Shown one piece after another: positions 63,168 to 64,000 of a DNA stretch of 64,000 bases. The position numbers and the translations under genes were made by a program. This DNA comes from Bradyrhizobium sp. Arg816 (GTDB lineage: Bacteria > Pseudomonadota > Alphaproteobacteria > Rhizobiales > Xanthobacteraceae): positions 558,001-622,000 of the forward strand of contig NZ_JAPRAQ010000001.1 in the NCBI RefSeq assembly GCF_029989365.1, in the 5' to 3' direction. The notes under the pieces are model-generated. The model saw only the letters and a program-made list of their open reading frames with translations, searched no databases and was not told the origin of the DNA. Within the stretch, counting starts at the first letter, position 1. Each line of letters starts with the position of its first letter.

Positions 63168-64000
63168 TTGCAGCCGGTAGCGGTCCAGCGCCACGGCGCC
63201 GATGATCACCAGGCCCTTGATGACATATTGCCAGATGTCCGAGACGCCGACGAGGATCAGGCCGTTCGACAGGACGGCGATGATCAGCGCGCCGACCAGC
63301 GTGCCCCAGATCGAGCCGATGCCGCCGACGAACGAGGTGCCGCCCAGGATCACGGCGGTGATCGCATCGAGCTCGTAGGACTGACCGAGCTGGAGACCGT
63401 TGGCCGCATAGAGCCGCGCCGCCTGCATGGCGCCGCCGAGCCCGGCGAAGAGTCCCGAGACGCCGTAAACGAAGGTCAACACGGCCCAGACCTTGATGCC
63501 GGCAAGCCGCGCCGCGCTTTCATTGCCGCCCACCGCATAGATGTGCACGCCGAGCACCGTCCGCCGTAGCACCAGCCACGAGACCAGGATCACGAGCAAG
63601 GCGATCACCGAGAGCCACGGGATCGACGCGACGCCGGGAACGAGCGTCAGCGAGCCGTTGCCGATGAAGGCATAGGGAATGGAGGGATTGAAGACGGTGG
63701 TGTCGGCGCCGAGCAGTCGCGCCAGGCCGCGTACGGCGGTGAGAGAGCCGAGCGTGACGATGAAAGGCGGCAGGCGCAGGAGCGCAATGAGGGCGCCGTT
63801 GATGACGCCGAAGCCGAGGCCCGTGAGCAGCGCGGCCGGCAGCCACAGCATCCCGAGCTCCGGCAGCTTGGAGAGCGTCAACCCGGCCATCGCGGACGCC
63901 GCCAGGATCGAGCCGACCGAGAGGTCGATGCCGCCGGTGAGGATGACGAAGGTCATGCCTGCGGCGAGCACGGTGTTCACTGCGGCCTGCTGCAACACGA
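63150..64000 (-). CDS. Sugar ABC transporter permease (RbsC-like), N-terminus beyond window
   Basis: The frame is open to the right edge. At least 282 residues are visible, with LAAGMTFVILTGGIDLSVGSILA, GTSFVGGIGSIWGTLVGALIIAVLSNGLILVGVSDIWQYVIKG and the typical YAVGGNESAARLAGI. RbsC proteins are about 320-340 residues, so the true start is probably past position 64000 and the visible Met is internal. It works with the RbsB-like protein encoded 122 bp downstream. Confidence 0.88.
   Translation of the reverse strand, partial: VLQQAAVNTVLAAGMTFVILTGGIDLSVGSILAASAMAGLTLSKLPELGMLWLPAALLTGLGFGVINGALIALLRLPPFIVTLGSLTAVRGLARLLGADTTVFNPSIPYAFIGNGSLTLVPGVASIPWLSVIALLVILVSWLVLRRTVLGVHIYAVGGNESAARLAGIKVWAVLTFVYGVSGLFAGLGGAMQAARLYAANGLQLGQSYELDAITAVILGGTSFVGGIGSIWGTLVGALIIAVLSNGLILVGVSDIWQYVIKGLVIIGAVALDRYRLQGSART

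Overview
The window reads as chromosomal DNA of a high-GC alphaproteobacterium. Gene content and protein style are most like Bradyrhizobium: many solute-transport and catabolic islands, LacI and GntR regulators inside the operons they probably control, an exopolysaccharide block, and a second Mfd-like helicase. The genus is an inference; there is no rRNA or other marker. I see no tRNA, rRNA, insertion sequence, phage gene or CRISPR array.

Layout. (1) 1-8955, plus strand: the end of a molybdenum hydroxylase operon. It holds the 2Fe-2S subunit, a molybdopterin subunit split into two coupled genes, CoxD/CoxE-type maturation factors, an amidohydrolase, an MBL-fold lactonase-like enzyme, an SMP-30/isochorismatase fusion and an AzoR-like flavoprotein. 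This is plausibly a heterocycle or aromatic ring-opening pathway. (2) 9027-14889, minus strand: a sugar ABC importer (binding protein and two permeases, no ATPase), a Gfo/Idh oxidoreductase, ThuA and LacI. (3) 15056-18143: an SDR and two Tat-tagged alpha/beta hydrolases, one lacking its serine nucleophile, the other resembling haloacetate dehalogenase. (4) 18306-25027, minus strand: GntR, a taurine/sulfonate-type ABC importer with two permeases, a NodB-type deacetylase, a FAH-family hydrolase and a MetE-like methyltransferase. (5) 25098-27759 (minus) and 27974-40076 (plus): two divergent catabolic units. They share a control region with a perfect GntR-like palindrome lying between overlapping promoters. 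The plus unit is a 12-kb run containing a branched-chain-type ABC importer with a fused permease-ATPase and two paralogous binding proteins. (6) 40084-44646: an Mfd-like helicase, a small protein resembling a free-standing DnaA domain I, and a DUF3750 protein.

(7) 44946-52214: a LacI gene divergent from a TRAP importer (fused DctQ-DctM), a VOC protein, a RuBisCO-like protein and a DUF1537 sugar-acid kinase. The last pair matches the kinase-then-decarboxylase logic known from D-apiose/apionate catabolism. This is the best candidate for an unusual pathway. (8) 52268-62000: a polysaccharide block with a GH5 glycosidase, an O-antigen-ligase-like membrane protein, a CelD-like acyltransferase, an FAD oxidoreductase, a flippase, a GT4 glycosyltransferase and a protein resembling the N-terminal domain of plant glucosamine inositolphosphorylceramide transferase. 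(9) 62080-64000, minus strand: a ribose-type ABC binding protein and a permease cut by the window edge.

Most units pair an importer and a regulator with a few oxidoreductases or hydrolases, so the window is largely a set of substrate-scavenging modules. The substrates cannot be fixed from sequence alone.
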